A DNA stretch of 38,555 nt from Desulfofustis sp. (GTDB lineage Bacteria > Desulfobacterota > Desulfobulbia > Desulfobulbales > Desulfocapsaceae): positions 1 to 38,555 of the forward strand of contig JABDQA010000097.1 in the NCBI GenBank assembly GCA_013042475.1, in the 5' to 3' direction. This document shows positions 1 through 6,980 of this stretch, one piece after another (positions within the stretch are counted from its first letter, which is position 1; the number at the start of each line of letters is the position of its first letter). The notes below the pieces were generated by a model that saw only the letters and a list, made by a program, of their open reading frames with translations, was not told where the DNA came from and did not search any database. A program made the translations under genes and the position numbers.

Positions 1-276
1 ATCAGTTATGTTACCGGTAAGAGAGGGTGATCTTGGTAGATGAATTGCTCTGGTCTGAGGCGATCTGTTGATGAGTGGTCTTACCGTGGCAGGCAGTGCT
101 GCATCTTCGATCAATTTTGTAGATGAGCATTCGAGAAATCAATGAACCAGAGAGTCTTGGGGTAAAGAAAAATCAATGTTTTGCAGGATGATGGAGTAAC
201 CGTGCAGATACTTTTTCATTGGCATAATTGTATTATGGCGTCTGATCTAATCAAGCACTGCAGGAGAAGTTTTGGA

Positions 277-1626
277 TCAGCCGCTCACAGCGCACACCGA
301 GGCAGTACCCTCCAGATCCTGACGTCCAAGATAACTCTCTAGAATATCAGCCATCCAAGCCTGTTTTTTGTTGCAGTGATCGGCTGACCAGAGCCAGTGA
401 ATGGTGGGCGTAAAACTCGGATCCAGACAAATGTCCCGCTCCACCGTAGGCGGCCGTAAAATAGACAGCAGCTCTTCCGTGGTCGGCAGTCGCCAAGTCG
501 TTTTTCCCTGGAAGGTATGCCCGTTGAGATAGTTGACGTAGCTGTGGGCCTGATGCCAGTCCAGAGTATAGCCCGAGCCCTGCCTTTGCCAATGGAGCCC
601 GGTGAGCGGATCATAGAGCATCAGGGAGCTCACAACTTGTAGCTGGTGTTGATGAAAATGGTGAGGGCGAAAGAGGTCGTCGAGCTGCAGATCGTTTCTG
701 ATGTCCTTGTACATCAGTCGGATCGGATTTGCTCTCGGGCGCTGGGTAAAATGAGGTTGATCCCCCTCCGTAGGCTGATACCAACGGCATGTTGCGGCTG
801 AATCGGTCTGCCACTCATTGAAGACGTCTTCGAGAACCAAACGCATCTCCTGGGCACTGAAGAAACGGTTGTCCGGCTGTGAGGCGAGCGCTTTGCATAA
901 AAACTGATCCCAACCATCGCTCAAATCCTGATTGAAGTGACTGGGAGGTTCGATCGTTCCGTGGGTAAGTTCAACCAGTTTGCCGGTGAGCATACGGTAC
1001 ATCAATACCGCCGCACTGAAGAGGTCGGCCCGTCCGTCGGCCCTTTCCGGGGCGGCCATCTGTTCGGGGGCGGCGTAGTAAGGCGACCCCACCTGCATTC
1101 CGGGAATTGCCAACGATTCCTCACCGCGCACCCGGGATAGACCGAAATCGATAATTTTTACCCGGTCATCGTTGGTGATCATCATGTTGTAGGGTTTGAT
1201 ATCCCGATGGACCACACCGGCGAAATGGAGACGCTCCAGGCCTTTGAGCACCTGGCTGATATACATGTAGGAGCGTGGGATGCTGATGACCCTGGTGTCC
1301 TGTTCAACTTTGTAGGCCTCACCGATGAAATCTCCGATTGAATGCGAAAAGTATTCCAGGACCATGAAAGGAGTGTCATCATCGAGGTCCGCATCGATCA
1401 CCTTGGCGACATGATCATGGGTTATGCCTCCCATGATTTTTGCCTCTTCTATGAACAGTTCTTTGAGCTTCGGCCAGCCGACTAAGTCTTCAAAAATCTC
1501 ATCGCGCGGTTTCAATACTTTGAGGGCAACAATACGTTCGGTAATCGGGGCGCGGGCCTTATAAACCGTGCTCATTCCCCCGCGGCCAAGGCGGCCGCAA
1601 ATTTCGTAACGGCCTATTTTATTCAT
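277..1626 (-). CDS. Serine/threonine protein kinase with C-terminal DUF1566 (Lcl-type) domain
   Basis: A 449-residue Hanks-type kinase. The glycine loop (GRLGRGGMSTVY, residues 11-22), ATP-anchoring Lys36, catalytic HRD (140-142, followed by IKPYN), metal-binding DFG (160-162) and APE (186-188) are all present, so the kinase should be active. The kinase fold ends near residue 270. Residues about 336-447 (DPLTGLHWQR, TWRLPTTEELLSIL, WSAD) match the DUF1566/Lcl C-terminal domain, which is related to C-type-lectin-like folds. No transmembrane segment separates the two parts, so the protein is probably cytosolic. The next gene downstream on the same strand is a metallophosphoesterase in the opposite functional sense, but its start lies upstream of this gene in the direction of transcription (gap 67 bases). 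The substrate is unknown. The kinase call is secure; the role of the tail is not known. Confidence 0.9.
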   Translation of the reverse strand: MNKIGRYEICGRLGRGGMSTVYKARAPITERIVALKVLKPRDEIFEDLVGWPKLKELFIEEAKIMGGITHDHVAKVIDADLDDDTPFMVLEYFSHSIGDFIGEAYKVEQDTRVISIPRSYMYISQVLKGLERLHFAGVVHRDIKPYNMMITNDDRVKIIDFGLSRVRGEESLAIPGMQVGSPYYAAPEQMAAPERADGRADLFSAAVLMYRMLTGKLVELTHGTIEPPSHFNQDLSDGWDQFLCKALASQPDNRFFSAQEMRLVLEDVFNEWQTDSAATCRWYQPTEGDQPHFTQRPRANPIRLMYKDIRNDLQLDDLFRPHHFHQHQLQVVSSLMLYDPLTGLHWQRQGSGYTLDWHQAHSYVNYLNGHTFQGKTTWRLPTTEELLSILRPPTVERDICLDPSFTPTIHWLWSADHCNKKQAWMADILESYLGRQDLEGTASVCAVSG

Positions 1627-1693
1627 AGCTGCTTCTTCTTAGTCGGTACGCAGCTGACCAGTCGATTGATCGCTTTTTCAGCATGTCAGAAAC

Positions 1694-2431
1694 TTATCTG
1701 AATGATGGGCAGATACATATCGCATAGGCTTTGGGAAACCCTCGGGATATTATTTTTTCGGCCGTCACCTCGGCTGGATATGAAATCGCTCTTACCATTA
1801 GCGTCCCATCACTGGAATCCCAGATAACGTATTTTGCTTTGCTGCTGCCGTCTCTTGGATGGCCAACGCTGCCGACATTGATAAAGTAGCGACTCTCATC
1901 ATCAAGTCTTGAAATTCCTTCAGTGAGTTTGGCCCGCGCGATTTTGCTCCCGGAAACCGTGATCAGTTGCAGATCATGGGTGTGCCCGACAAAGAATCTT
2001 TTTTCCGGTAAAGTTTCGACCATATTGGTGATGTCACCATCTCTGAGCATGTAGAGATATTTAAGGATCGAATCCGGCGGGCAGCCATGTACGAAGCACG
2101 ATTCGTCGAAACTGATCGACCGGGGTAGTGCCGTACAAAATTCTAGACTCTGATCTGAGAGCAAAGCCTTGGTGGCAAGGTTGTTTTCCCGGGCCATAAA
2201 GTTGAGCCAGCCCAGCGCTTTCTCAGAGCTCAGAGCTGCCTCATGATTACCGAGTACACAGGAGATACCATGGGCAGCCACTATGTTGATCACCGCTTCC
2301 GGGTCCGGTCCGTAGCCTATTAGATCACCAAGACAGACAGTCCGGTCAGGCTTGAACTCGTCGAGGTCGGACATCACCGCATTTAAGGCTTCAAGATTCC
2401 CGTGGACGTCGGAGAGAATTGCCGTTTTCAT
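1694..2431 (-). CDS. Calcineurin-like metallophosphoesterase (YfcE/MJ0936-type)
   Basis: A 245-residue phosphoesterase. It carries the full dinuclear-metal signature: SDVHGN (7-12), GDLIGYGP (from 35), GNHE (61-64), HG near 114, GHTH (about 149-152) and a later NVGSVGHPRDG. Length and motifs fit the small cytosolic phosphodiesterase/phosphatase group that includes YfcE and diadenosine-tetraphosphatase-like proteins; the substrate cannot be told from sequence. It is transcribed just ahead of the Ser/Thr kinase gene (67-base gap, same strand), so the two may be cotranscribed. A Ser/Thr protein phosphatase of the PP1/PP2A group is less likely because the length and motifs fit the YfcE side better. 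Confidence 0.88.
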   Translation of the reverse strand: MKTAILSDVHGNLEALNAVMSDLDEFKPDRTVCLGDLIGYGPDPEAVINIVAAHGISCVLGNHEAALSSEKALGWLNFMARENNLATKALLSDQSLEFCTALPRSISFDESCFVHGCPPDSILKYLYMLRDGDITNMVETLPEKRFFVGHTHDLQLITVSGSKIARAKLTEGISRLDDESRYFINVGSVGHPRDGSSKAKYVIWDSSDGTLMVRAISYPAEVTAEKIISRGFPKAYAICICPSFR

Positions 2432-2605
2432 ATTCTAATTCAAAGATATGGCAACCTGGATGGGGGCCGATCGGTGTTCTAAAAATTTCGAAAGCGCATG
2501 ATGGAGGCGAAGGGTCCAGGGAGCTGTTTTGCTCACAGGATTATATGTAATTGGAGATTATGCAATGATTAATAAGGGGCACACCTATCAATCTTATTCC
2601 TCTAA

Positions 2606-2858
2606 TCAGAGGGTAATATTCTGAGGGCTGCTCAGCAGTTCAATATGGGAAAGGTTCAGATTGTGAAGGATCAACTCCTCCCCCGGATCGATTATCAGTA
2701 CTCGCTTGTCGAAAACATCTTCGCGTTTTTATCTGCACTGCTATGAATTCAGGGTGTTTGCCTAAAATTATCTTCATCTGTTCAACGCGGTGACGCACCC
2801 GTGGTCCTCGGGTGTTGGCGGCCGGCTTGTATGGAAATAAGAGGCCTGACTGCCCCGG
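2606..2858 (-). pseudogene. Possible frameshifted coding remnant, family not recognised
   Basis: On the minus strand, an open stretch from 2858 to about 2731 reads protein-like sequence (for example RVEQMKIILGKHPEFIAV). After a run of five A (complement of 2726-2730), the next frame continues with FDKRVLIIDPGEELILHN and stops at 2606. Removing one A from the run joins the two into about 83 residues. There is no start codon or ribosome binding site. I do not recognise the family. This could be a decayed gene end or two chance open stretches. Confidence 0.25.
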
Positions 2859-3330
2859 TTATTTCGGTTGTAAGATTAGGAAATCGTTAGTGATAAAAAA
2901 GTTCAATTTTTTTGGCTAGCAATGTCAGTCCGGAGTTCCTGTGCCGGATGCCCAAAACGCATAATGAAATAATTGAAGACCACTTGTTTTCCAACCAGGC
3001 CAGGCGACCGGCGATACCGGGCCTCTATCATGAGCTCCAAGAAATATTGTCAGGATAATTGGTGTGAAGGACAGAGGAGTGGCAGGAAGAGCCAGAAAGG
3101 TTACCGAAACGATATTTGCACAATACGCACATCATTCAGGAGAGAAGGGGATTGTCTGATTTTTGTATAACCATTTGATATAATATTTAAAATCAATCAA
3201 ATTGGCCGATCTATACGACAAAGTAACACTACACCTGGCGATCTCACCAAATAGGTATATACACTCAGTGTGTGTAGGGTTGCGCCCGATTGATTTTCAT
3301 TTTTTGGACATATAGAATTCCATTTAATCT

Positions 3331-3363
3331 GAAAATGGTTTCGAAGAAACTTGATACATTTTC
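3331..3363 (+). promoter_or_regulatory. Hairpin in the leader of the 54-residue membrane protein gene
   Basis: Outer arms GAAAATG (3331-3337) and CATTTTC (3357-3363) enclose inner arms GTTTC (3338-3342) and GAAAC (3346-3350) with a GAA loop and a six-base bulge on the right. It lies 45 bases before the start codon at 3409 and could act in the 5' leader, although the stem is AT-rich and weak. Confidence 0.25.
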
Positions 3364-3408
3364 CAAAAATTCTGAATATTTTTATTCAAACACTGAGAGG
3401 GGTTATTC

Positions 3409-3573
3409 ATGTTTGCAGTTGATCAGGTAATTGTTGCACTGTGGTTTTTGCCGGTGGTCTTTTTTATCATACTTCCGCTTTTTGTGGCCTGTTTTGGTAT
3501 GCTGTATGCCATGTTTGATGCATTTAAACCAGTGAAGGGTCAAGCCAGCAGATCTTTAAGTACCACCTCTTGA
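3409..3573 (+). CDS. Small hydrophobic membrane protein (54 aa), unknown function
   Basis: This open frame begins with ATG preceded by a GAGAGGGG ribosome binding site six bases upstream, and encodes 54 residues. Residues about 5-34 are strongly hydrophobic (VIVALWFLPVVFFIILPLFV, then a CFGMLYAMF segment), enough for one long or two short membrane segments. A short polar tail (KPVKGQASRS) ends the protein. The strong Shine-Dalgarno sequence and clean hydrophobic profile favour a real gene. It stands alone between the phosphoesterase and the DUF4242 pseudogene, so context gives no function. Confidence 0.55.
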   Translation: MFAVDQVIVALWFLPVVFFIILPLFVACFGMLYAMFDAFKPVKGQASRSLSTTS

Positions 3574-3694
3574 TAGTGAAAACTTGTGTCCACCCTGGAT
3601 CTTCAACGACTTAAACCAGGCCAGGGCAGTATCGATCTATTGTTCTGTAAACTGCTAGATAAACTTAGGCCATATCAACCACTGATCTAGCATG

Positions 3695-3722
3695 GGGAGG
3701 GCTGACTCCCTTCAGCCCTCCC
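3695..3722. terminator. Strong GC-rich hairpin, possible terminator
   Basis: An 11-bp perfect stem, GGGAGGGCTGA (3695-3705) and TCAGCCCTCCC (3712-3722), with a six-base loop. It lies about 120 bases downstream of the small membrane-protein gene. There is no proper T tract on either side (GTCTTC follows on the plus strand), so termination may be inefficient or Rho-assisted. Confidence 0.45.
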
Positions 3723-3726
3723 GTCT

Positions 3727-3867
3727 TCACGCGCTCTTCTTGTTCCCAGGCACGTAACGCCAATTCTGTTGAAGCCGGAGGGTTTCTTCGTGATACACCT
3801 CACCCATCTGGTTGATTGTATTATTGATAAGGCTATTTAAAATCAATTGAGTCGCCTCGTGCGTGAT
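3727..3867 (-). pseudogene. Possible C-terminal gene fragment, family not recognised
   Basis: A 46-codon minus-strand open stretch ends in a stop at 3727. It reads protein-like sequence such as NQMGEVYHEETLRLQQNW and then RYVPGNKKSA at the C-terminus. It has no ribosome binding site, and an in-frame stop lies immediately upstream (3868-3870). It overlaps nothing else and may be the tail of a decayed gene. Low confidence. Confidence 0.22.
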
Positions 3868-3894
3868 TTACCATTTTGGGCCTGAGAGGAACAT

Positions 3895-4135
3895 ATGCCG
3901 ATTTTTATGGACCGCCACTTTATCGAGGGGGTATCCCATCATGCAATTGCCGATGCACATCAAAAAGATCTGAAATCTGAAATATACGAGAAAATATGAA
4001 TTTAAATTAACCACTTACTGGTCATCCAGATCCTGCCTGCAGGGTCGACGTTCAGCATTCTATATGGCAGTATCTGAAGCTTAAACCGTCACAACAGTGG
4101 AGCCGAAGATTGTGGGCGATTACATCAAATCGACA
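3895..4135 (+). pseudogene. DUF4242 (nickel-binding-like) gene, frameshifted and decayed
   Basis: An ATG at 3895 with a GAGAGGA ribosome binding site four bases upstream opens a frame starting MPIFMDRHFIEGVSHH, followed by AIADAHQKDLK. This is the characteristic start of DUF4242 domain proteins. The frame stops at 3997-3999. Deleting one A from the AAAA run at 3991-3994 restores the domain (KYEFKLTTYW, then RRSAFYMAVSEA, stop at 4082-4084). In a further frame, VTTVEPKIVGDYI (about 4088-4126) resembles the usual DUF4242 end. The normal length is about 80-90 residues, so the gene has at least one frameshift and probably a small internal loss. The function of the family is poorly known; some members precede cyclase or HTH domains. 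The 34-residue first frame is not expected to be functional. Confidence 0.6.
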
Positions 4136-4178
4136 ACTCCACCAGGTGATACTTCTCTGAGCGGTTGCCCCTTTTACC

Positions 4179-4997
4179 CTACTTTCGAGCAGTAAAGTTG
4201 AGCACTGCAGCCGGTTCCAGTACCCTGAAGGTGAAAGACTCAGTAAAAAATAGTTTTACCTTCGTCGAGGAATGGCTTTCATAACCAATAGCAAGGTCCT
4301 GACCGAGGATCAATTCCAAATCGCCACCCCGCTGGCTTATCATGTAGGCTTCGTTTTCATATGCACCACTCAGGTAGGGGCTCAGTAAAACGGGGCCGCC
4401 CAGGACAGTCTCGGCCTGCATTTTTATCGGATATCCCTGCACATGGGCGGACATGCGGCTCCACAGTTTGGGGCCGACGATAAAGCTGTAAGGTCCATCG
4501 ATTGATCTACCTGTAAAAGCGGTGACACCATCAGCAATTCCTTCCAGCAGTTCCTCCGGTTTTGAACCGATGCTTAGGCACTCATCGCCCACACAAATTT
4601 TAAGTCCGGAGATATTGGCCTCGGGTAAGCCATGATAGATTACCTGTTCCTCGAATAGAGCGGTCTCCCGAGCTGCGGTCTCGAGTCCTTCGAGATCGAC
4701 GTCCTTGGCACCTCTCACCACATTGTCCATTTCGTGAATGTCGAGCTCAAAAGGTACTCTGACTTCGACGATATGATGAACTTTACGGATGCCATATTTC
4801 AATCCCCCCTTTGGCTGTTTCTTCGGATAGTTGAGCCTGCCTTCCGGGACGCCGGGAAAATCGGTACCCATGGGGCCGCTCACATCCAACACTTTTCTAC
4901 CCGACAACATTGCCTTCAGACTGCGAGTGGCCTGCTCATCAATCTCTGCCCAGGCTTCCACTGGAATTGGCGCCAGTTCACGTTTTAAAATATCCAT
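4179..4997 (-). CDS. Encapsulin shell protein (family 1, linocin-M18-like)
   Basis: A 272-residue protein close to the usual 265-270 of family 1 encapsulins, with the typical start (MDILKRELAPIPVEAWAEID), the RRxxDVxGPxG-like segment (GRKVLDVSGPMGTDFPGV) and the conserved end (FTESFTFRVLEPAAVLNF). Such proteins have the HK97 phage-capsid fold and self-assemble into a 20-40 nm icosahedral shell in the cytosol that encloses cargo enzymes. The start codon has AAAGGA eight bases upstream. The gene directly upstream on the same strand (44-base gap) is a hemerythrin with a C-terminal loading peptide, so the two form a shell-cargo operon. There is no phage gene around it, so it is not a prophage capsid. 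Confidence 0.95.
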   Translation of the reverse strand: MDILKRELAPIPVEAWAEIDEQATRSLKAMLSGRKVLDVSGPMGTDFPGVPEGRLNYPKKQPKGGLKYGIRKVHHIVEVRVPFELDIHEMDNVVRGAKDVDLEGLETAARETALFEEQVIYHGLPEANISGLKICVGDECLSIGSKPEELLEGIADGVTAFTGRSIDGPYSFIVGPKLWSRMSAHVQGYPIKMQAETVLGGPVLLSPYLSGAYENEAYMISQRGGDLELILGQDLAIGYESHSSTKVKLFFTESFTFRVLEPAAVLNFTARK

Positions 4998-5041
4998 GTG
5001 TATATCCTTTAATAATATGCTGTTTACTGATTTACCGGCGA

Positions 5042-5596
5042 TTATTTCAATCCGCCGATTCCCAATCCAAAAGCGGTATTTGAGGTAGTGAGCCGCTGTT
5101 GTGATGCACCGGTTTCCGGGCTTGGTTGCTGCAGCCCGGGAAATTTGGCCGCCAGCGCTTTGGGGAGCTCCGGCAGCGAAACCCCGAGCAATTCTTCCTT
5201 GGCTTTCTCAAACAGAGCGCCCAACGTATCCAGGTCTTCGGCTTCAAAGAGCTGGGTCGCAAGGGGGAATATCTCCTCCTCCTCTTCATCGAGATGATGC
5301 ACTGTATATTCGCCCAGCCCCTCGATTTTGATCGGGAAATTACGATGGTCCCGGGGAAATCCCTCTGCATCCTTTATAATCATCTCGATAATATGATGCT
5401 CGTTTACCGCCTCGAGTGAGTCATGTTCAGCTTCTTCAAAGCCCTGGAGCAGATCATAGAAATATTTCTCCTCCATGGTGTGGTGCACGACTAGGTGCTG
5501 AATGAAGGTATCGAATTTACTCGGATTGGTCTCGGCCTGGCGATAGAGCTGTCTCAGGGTAGCGTGATGGGCGGTGAGTGTTTCAACAACATTCAT
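5042..5596 (-). CDS. Hemerythrin-domain encapsulin cargo protein
   Basis: I place the start at 5596 (184 aa) because GGAGG lies five bases upstream; a longer frame would start on a TTG inside that ribosome binding site. Residues about 5-130 form a hemerythrin-like four-helix bundle. Likely di-iron ligands are His10/11, His38/39 with Glu42/43 (VHHTMEEKYFY), His67/68, and His101 with Glu107 (HHLDEEEEEIFP). A flexible Pro/Ser/Gln-rich linker (about 154-172) leads to the extreme C-terminus AFGLGIGGLK, which matches the encapsulin-loading peptide pattern (LxIGxL). The protein should bind O2, NO or related species through a di-iron site inside the shell. Hemerythrin is a known encapsulin cargo class, and this gene sits directly upstream of the shell gene. 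Confidence 0.9.
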   Translation of the reverse strand: MNVVETLTAHHATLRQLYRQAETNPSKFDTFIQHLVVHHTMEEKYFYDLLQGFEEAEHDSLEAVNEHHIIEMIIKDAEGFPRDHRNFPIKIEGLGEYTVHHLDEEEEEIFPLATQLFEAEDLDTLGALFEKAKEELLGVSLPELPKALAAKFPGLQQPSPETGASQQRLTTSNTAFGLGIGGLK

Positions 5597-5967
5597 ACAT
5601 GCCTCCAAATTGCGTTAAAGATTGCAGACTCATGTGACGGTGTTGGAACCCTGTCATGGAAATGAGCCATTTGTCATTGACGGATCACGGTAGGCTCGGA
5701 ATCAAGGCCCCATTAGGTCAATGATTGATATATTTACGATTGAATATAACGAATTTTTGATCATCTGGGTAGGATTTGAAGAGAATCAATTACAACCTCA
5801 CTGGCAGATTTACACCGGGAGAACCTCAGGCGAGCAGCCAGTGTTCACCTATTCTCAACCAGGTAATCAATAAACATATTATTTTCTGCATCAAAGTTAA
5901 AAATTATTATATTTTTGTGAGGGTCAGCTTGTGCTGATTGCTCAACATTGCTGAGAGTGGAGTAGTT
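5597..5967. other. Intergenic region between cargo gene and small membrane protein
   Basis: About 370 bases, AT-rich toward the 3' end. It must contain the minus-strand promoter of the hemerythrin-encapsulin operon and the plus-strand promoter of the 42-residue membrane protein. I see no clear promoter boxes, hairpins or coding remnants. Confidence 0.4.
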
Positions 5968-6096
5968 ATGTGGTACAAATTCGATTTTTCAGCAATTCTG
6001 GGTGGGTTTATCGGGCTGATGATCATGCTCTTCGTGATCGCACTATTCAGTTCTCCACAAGCCATCGGGCAGTTACTATCTTATATTCTGCCGTAA
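5968..6096 (+). CDS. Small single-span membrane protein (42 aa), unknown function
   Basis: ATG at 5968 with GTGGAG five bases upstream opens a 42-codon frame. After a short charged start (MWYKFDF), residues about 8-29 form a clear hydrophobic helix (AILGGFIGLMIMLFVIALF), followed by a short amphipathic tail ending SYILP. It has the size and layout of small transmembrane proteins that are often missed in annotation. It lies alone between the encapsulin operon and the thioesterase gene. Function unknown. Confidence 0.5.
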   Translation: MWYKFDFSAILGGFIGLMIMLFVIALFSSPQAIGQLLSYILP

Positions 6097-6510
6097 CTCT
6101 TTAAAGGCTAAGGTTAATCCGCTCATCTGCTTTAAATTCCTTTTGTAACAGGTGTGGTGCGGTTACGCATATCCGTCCTTTTTTATCATTTTTTTCAGTC
6201 TCTTAATTGTCTTGCTCTTACCATGTTGCCATTTCGGTGAAGATCAGTATCGGTGCAGACGACAGTACGACGAGATAGATAATTGCCTATATACGTTAAA
6301 ATACCCAACAGGCGTTATAGGGATTTTCCCATCTTTTGAGATCATGGGTTTTTTCTGCATAACGGTTCTCCAGGTTGATGCTTGCCTTGTGTTCACCTCC
6401 CCAACCAGTATTAATTTTTCTACCAAAGTGACAGATTCTCCAGGTTAGGTTAGAATTCGGTCCACGCTTAGGATGGGAACGTAATGATTCTCAATTAGAG
6501 GGAGAATGGT
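6097..6510. other. Intergenic region upstream of thioesterase gene
   Basis: About 410 bases. The open frame at 6152-6448 is rich in Cys, Phe and Pro and has no ribosome binding site, so I treat it as chance. An 11-base direct repeat (TTCTCCAGGTT at 6366-6376 and 6436-6446) is the only repeat seen and is probably not significant. Confidence 0.35.
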
Positions 6511-6906
6511 ATGGAGCTTAATCAGAGTTATCAAATTACTCACAGGGTTCAGGATCAGGATCTGGCGAGTACGCTCAGCCCCTATCCAGAGGATAAATTT
6601 CCCGCGGTTTTTGCGACCTCTCGTTTGATTGCGTTTATGGAGTTCTGCTCTGCCCGATTCATGAAATCGCTTTTGGAAGAAGGTTATCTCTCGGTTGGGG
6701 TTGGTATAAATATAACACATACAGCTCCCACCAAAGCAGGGGAGGAAGTGACAATCACCTCAACATATCTTGGCCAGGAGGGAAAGCTGTACCGTTTTAA
6801 AGTGAGTGCTGCAGATAAGGAGGGAGTGGTCAGCGAAGGCGAACACACCCGGGCGATCGTCAACACTGAAAAACTTCTCAAGTTCGCCGATAAACGGGCT
6901 GGCTAA
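6511..6906 (+). CDS. FlK-like hot-dog acyl-CoA thioesterase
   Basis: A 131-residue hot-dog-fold protein resembling the fluoroacetyl-CoA thioesterase FlK family. The FlK catalytic triad Thr42/Glu50/His76 has exact counterparts at Thr36 (FATSRL), Glu44 (FMEFCS) and His70 (NITHTAPT), all shifted by six residues. It should hydrolyse a short or unusual acyl-CoA in the cytosol. A ribosome binding site (GAGGGAGAA) precedes the start. The gene is convergent with an AMP-forming acyl-CoA ligase (74-base gap), so it may remove stalled or toxic CoA esters made by that enzyme. Specificity for fluoroacetyl-CoA should not be assumed; most relatives are uncharacterised. Confidence 0.85.
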   Translation: MELNQSYQITHRVQDQDLASTLSPYPEDKFPAVFATSRLIAFMEFCSARFMKSLLEEGYLSVGVGINITHTAPTKAGEEVTITSTYLGQEGKLYRFKVSAADKEGVVSEGEHTRAIVNTEKLLKFADKRAG

Positions 6907-6980
6907 AGAGGTGTTTAAATGTAGTAGTTCAGATGTAATCTGTCAGATACCGAACCTTCGTAGGCTCTCCTGCAACTTGT

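Larger units (their letters stand above)
2432..3408. other. Gene-poor intergenic region
   Basis: About 980 bases without a convincing intact gene. A weak minus-strand coding remnant lies at 2606-2858 (separate entry). The open frame at 2973-3170 starts with TTG, lacks a ribosome binding site and has a composition (many Arg, Ser, Cys) typical of chance frames. A hairpin lies at 3331-3363, just ahead of the small membrane-protein gene. Confidence 0.5.

Noticed and set aside
2973-3170. 65-codon plus-strand frame in the gene-poor region
   Set aside because: TTG start, no ribosome binding site, Arg/Ser/Cys-rich composition and no recognisable family.
4179-4997. Encapsulin read as a prophage capsid gene
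   Set aside because: No other phage structural, packaging or integrase genes nearby, and a cargo gene with loading peptide is adjacent.
6366-6446. Direct repeat TTCTCCAGGTT at 6366-6376 and 6436-6446
   Set aside because: Only two copies of 11 bases, no link to a feature; can occur by chance in a window of this size.
6152-6448. 98-codon plus-strand frame before the thioesterase gene
   Set aside because: Rich in Phe, Cys and Pro, no ribosome binding site; looks like a chance AT-rich frame.
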